Translations under genes and position numbers: made by a program
The notes under the pieces: model-generated
Databases searched by the model: none
Seen by the model: the letters and a program-made list of their open reading frames with translations, nothing else
Told to the model about the DNA's origin: nothing
Shown here: piece by piece, positions 63,915-64,000 of the stretch
How the letters are laid out: every line of letters starts with the position of its first letter
Position numbering within the stretch: position 1 is the stretch's first letter
NCBI GenBank assembly: GCA_016744015.1
Contig: JADGFD010000007.1
Location: forward strand, 116,665 to 180,664
Direction of reading: 5' to 3'
Length of the DNA stretch: 64,000 nt
DNA from: Paracoccaceae bacterium
GTDB taxonomy: Bacteria; Pseudomonadota; Alphaproteobacteria; Rhodobacterales; Rhodobacteraceae

Positions 63915-64000
63915 GGTCTACCCTGTCTGACATCAGCGCTTATGGGTCCAAAAAGCGCCATTTGATAAGAGAGTGTTTCTGGTTCATCGTTAACCACTGA
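63915..64000. other. window end, nothing assigned
   Basis: The last 86 bp after CT3 show no core homology and no gene; the Rhs region may continue beyond the window. Confidence 0.5.

Noticed and set aside
63712..63997. Minus-strand frames opposite CT3
   Set aside because: CT3 continues in frame from a conserved Rhs hinge; the antisense frames have no support.

Overview
The window looks like a chromosomal segment of an alphaproteobacterium of the order Rhodobacterales (Roseobacter-like). Reasons: a RegA/SenC pair, a HemY / COG4223 / HemD / HemC run, tripartite tricarboxylate (TTT) transport, an agl alpha-glucoside operon, and palindromic intergenic repeats of the type I remember from this family. 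Assignments rest on reading the translations and on remembered family sequences; no database search was run.

Layout. (1) 1-8.1 kb: alpha-glucoside/beta-glucoside locus. A GH1 beta-glucosidase (cut by the window edge) and a LacI repressor face aglEFGAK; three LacI-type boxes lie in the shared promoter. (2) 8.1-14.4 kb: a decayed amino-sugar locus. Pieces of nagA, gatZ/kbaZ, a ROK kinase, agaS, a second SIS-domain isomerase, an ABC transporter and a GH20 hexosaminidase carry frameshifts, stops and large deletions. Some deletions fused neighbours into one misleading open frame. Only the GntR regulator is whole. (3) 14.4-20.1 kb: a compact protocatechuate 4,5-cleavage pathway. ligA-ligB-ligC run left and galB-galC-galD-ligI run right from one divergent promoter holding a LysR-type inverted repeat. 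Together they would take protocatechuate to pyruvate and oxaloacetate. (4) 20.1-23.3 kb: glutathionyl-hydroquinone reductase, pirin, DoxX and a divergent LysR regulator. (5) 23.3-25 kb: a sparse stretch with an ArsR-type regulator. (6) 25-31.2 kb: a U32 family protein, then tctC-tctB-tctA-atuA-like-DUF4387. (7) 31.4-43.3 kb: glpK, a SpoU-type methylase, a class A PBP, glnK-amtB, valS and small genes. (8) 43.3-59 kb: bidomain ALDH16-type dehydrogenase with deoC, TetR, amidase, a UbiH-type hydroxylase, FkbM methyltransferase, regA-senC, the haem cluster, gpsA and an EVE protein.

(9) 59-64 kb: an accessory end. After a dead IS5-type fragment come at least three displaced Rhs/YD-repeat tip cassettes, each made of conserved core, variable C-terminal domain and (in two cases) a tightly linked small gene that is a candidate immunity gene, plus a core scrap and two lipoprotein genes. 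All three cores are broken by a -1 frame change at the same site, just before a TAA. Two cores share a 204-bp stretch I read as identical. This array is the best candidate for unusual biology here; it runs to the window end and its parent gene is not visible.

No rRNA, tRNA or CRISPR array was recognised.
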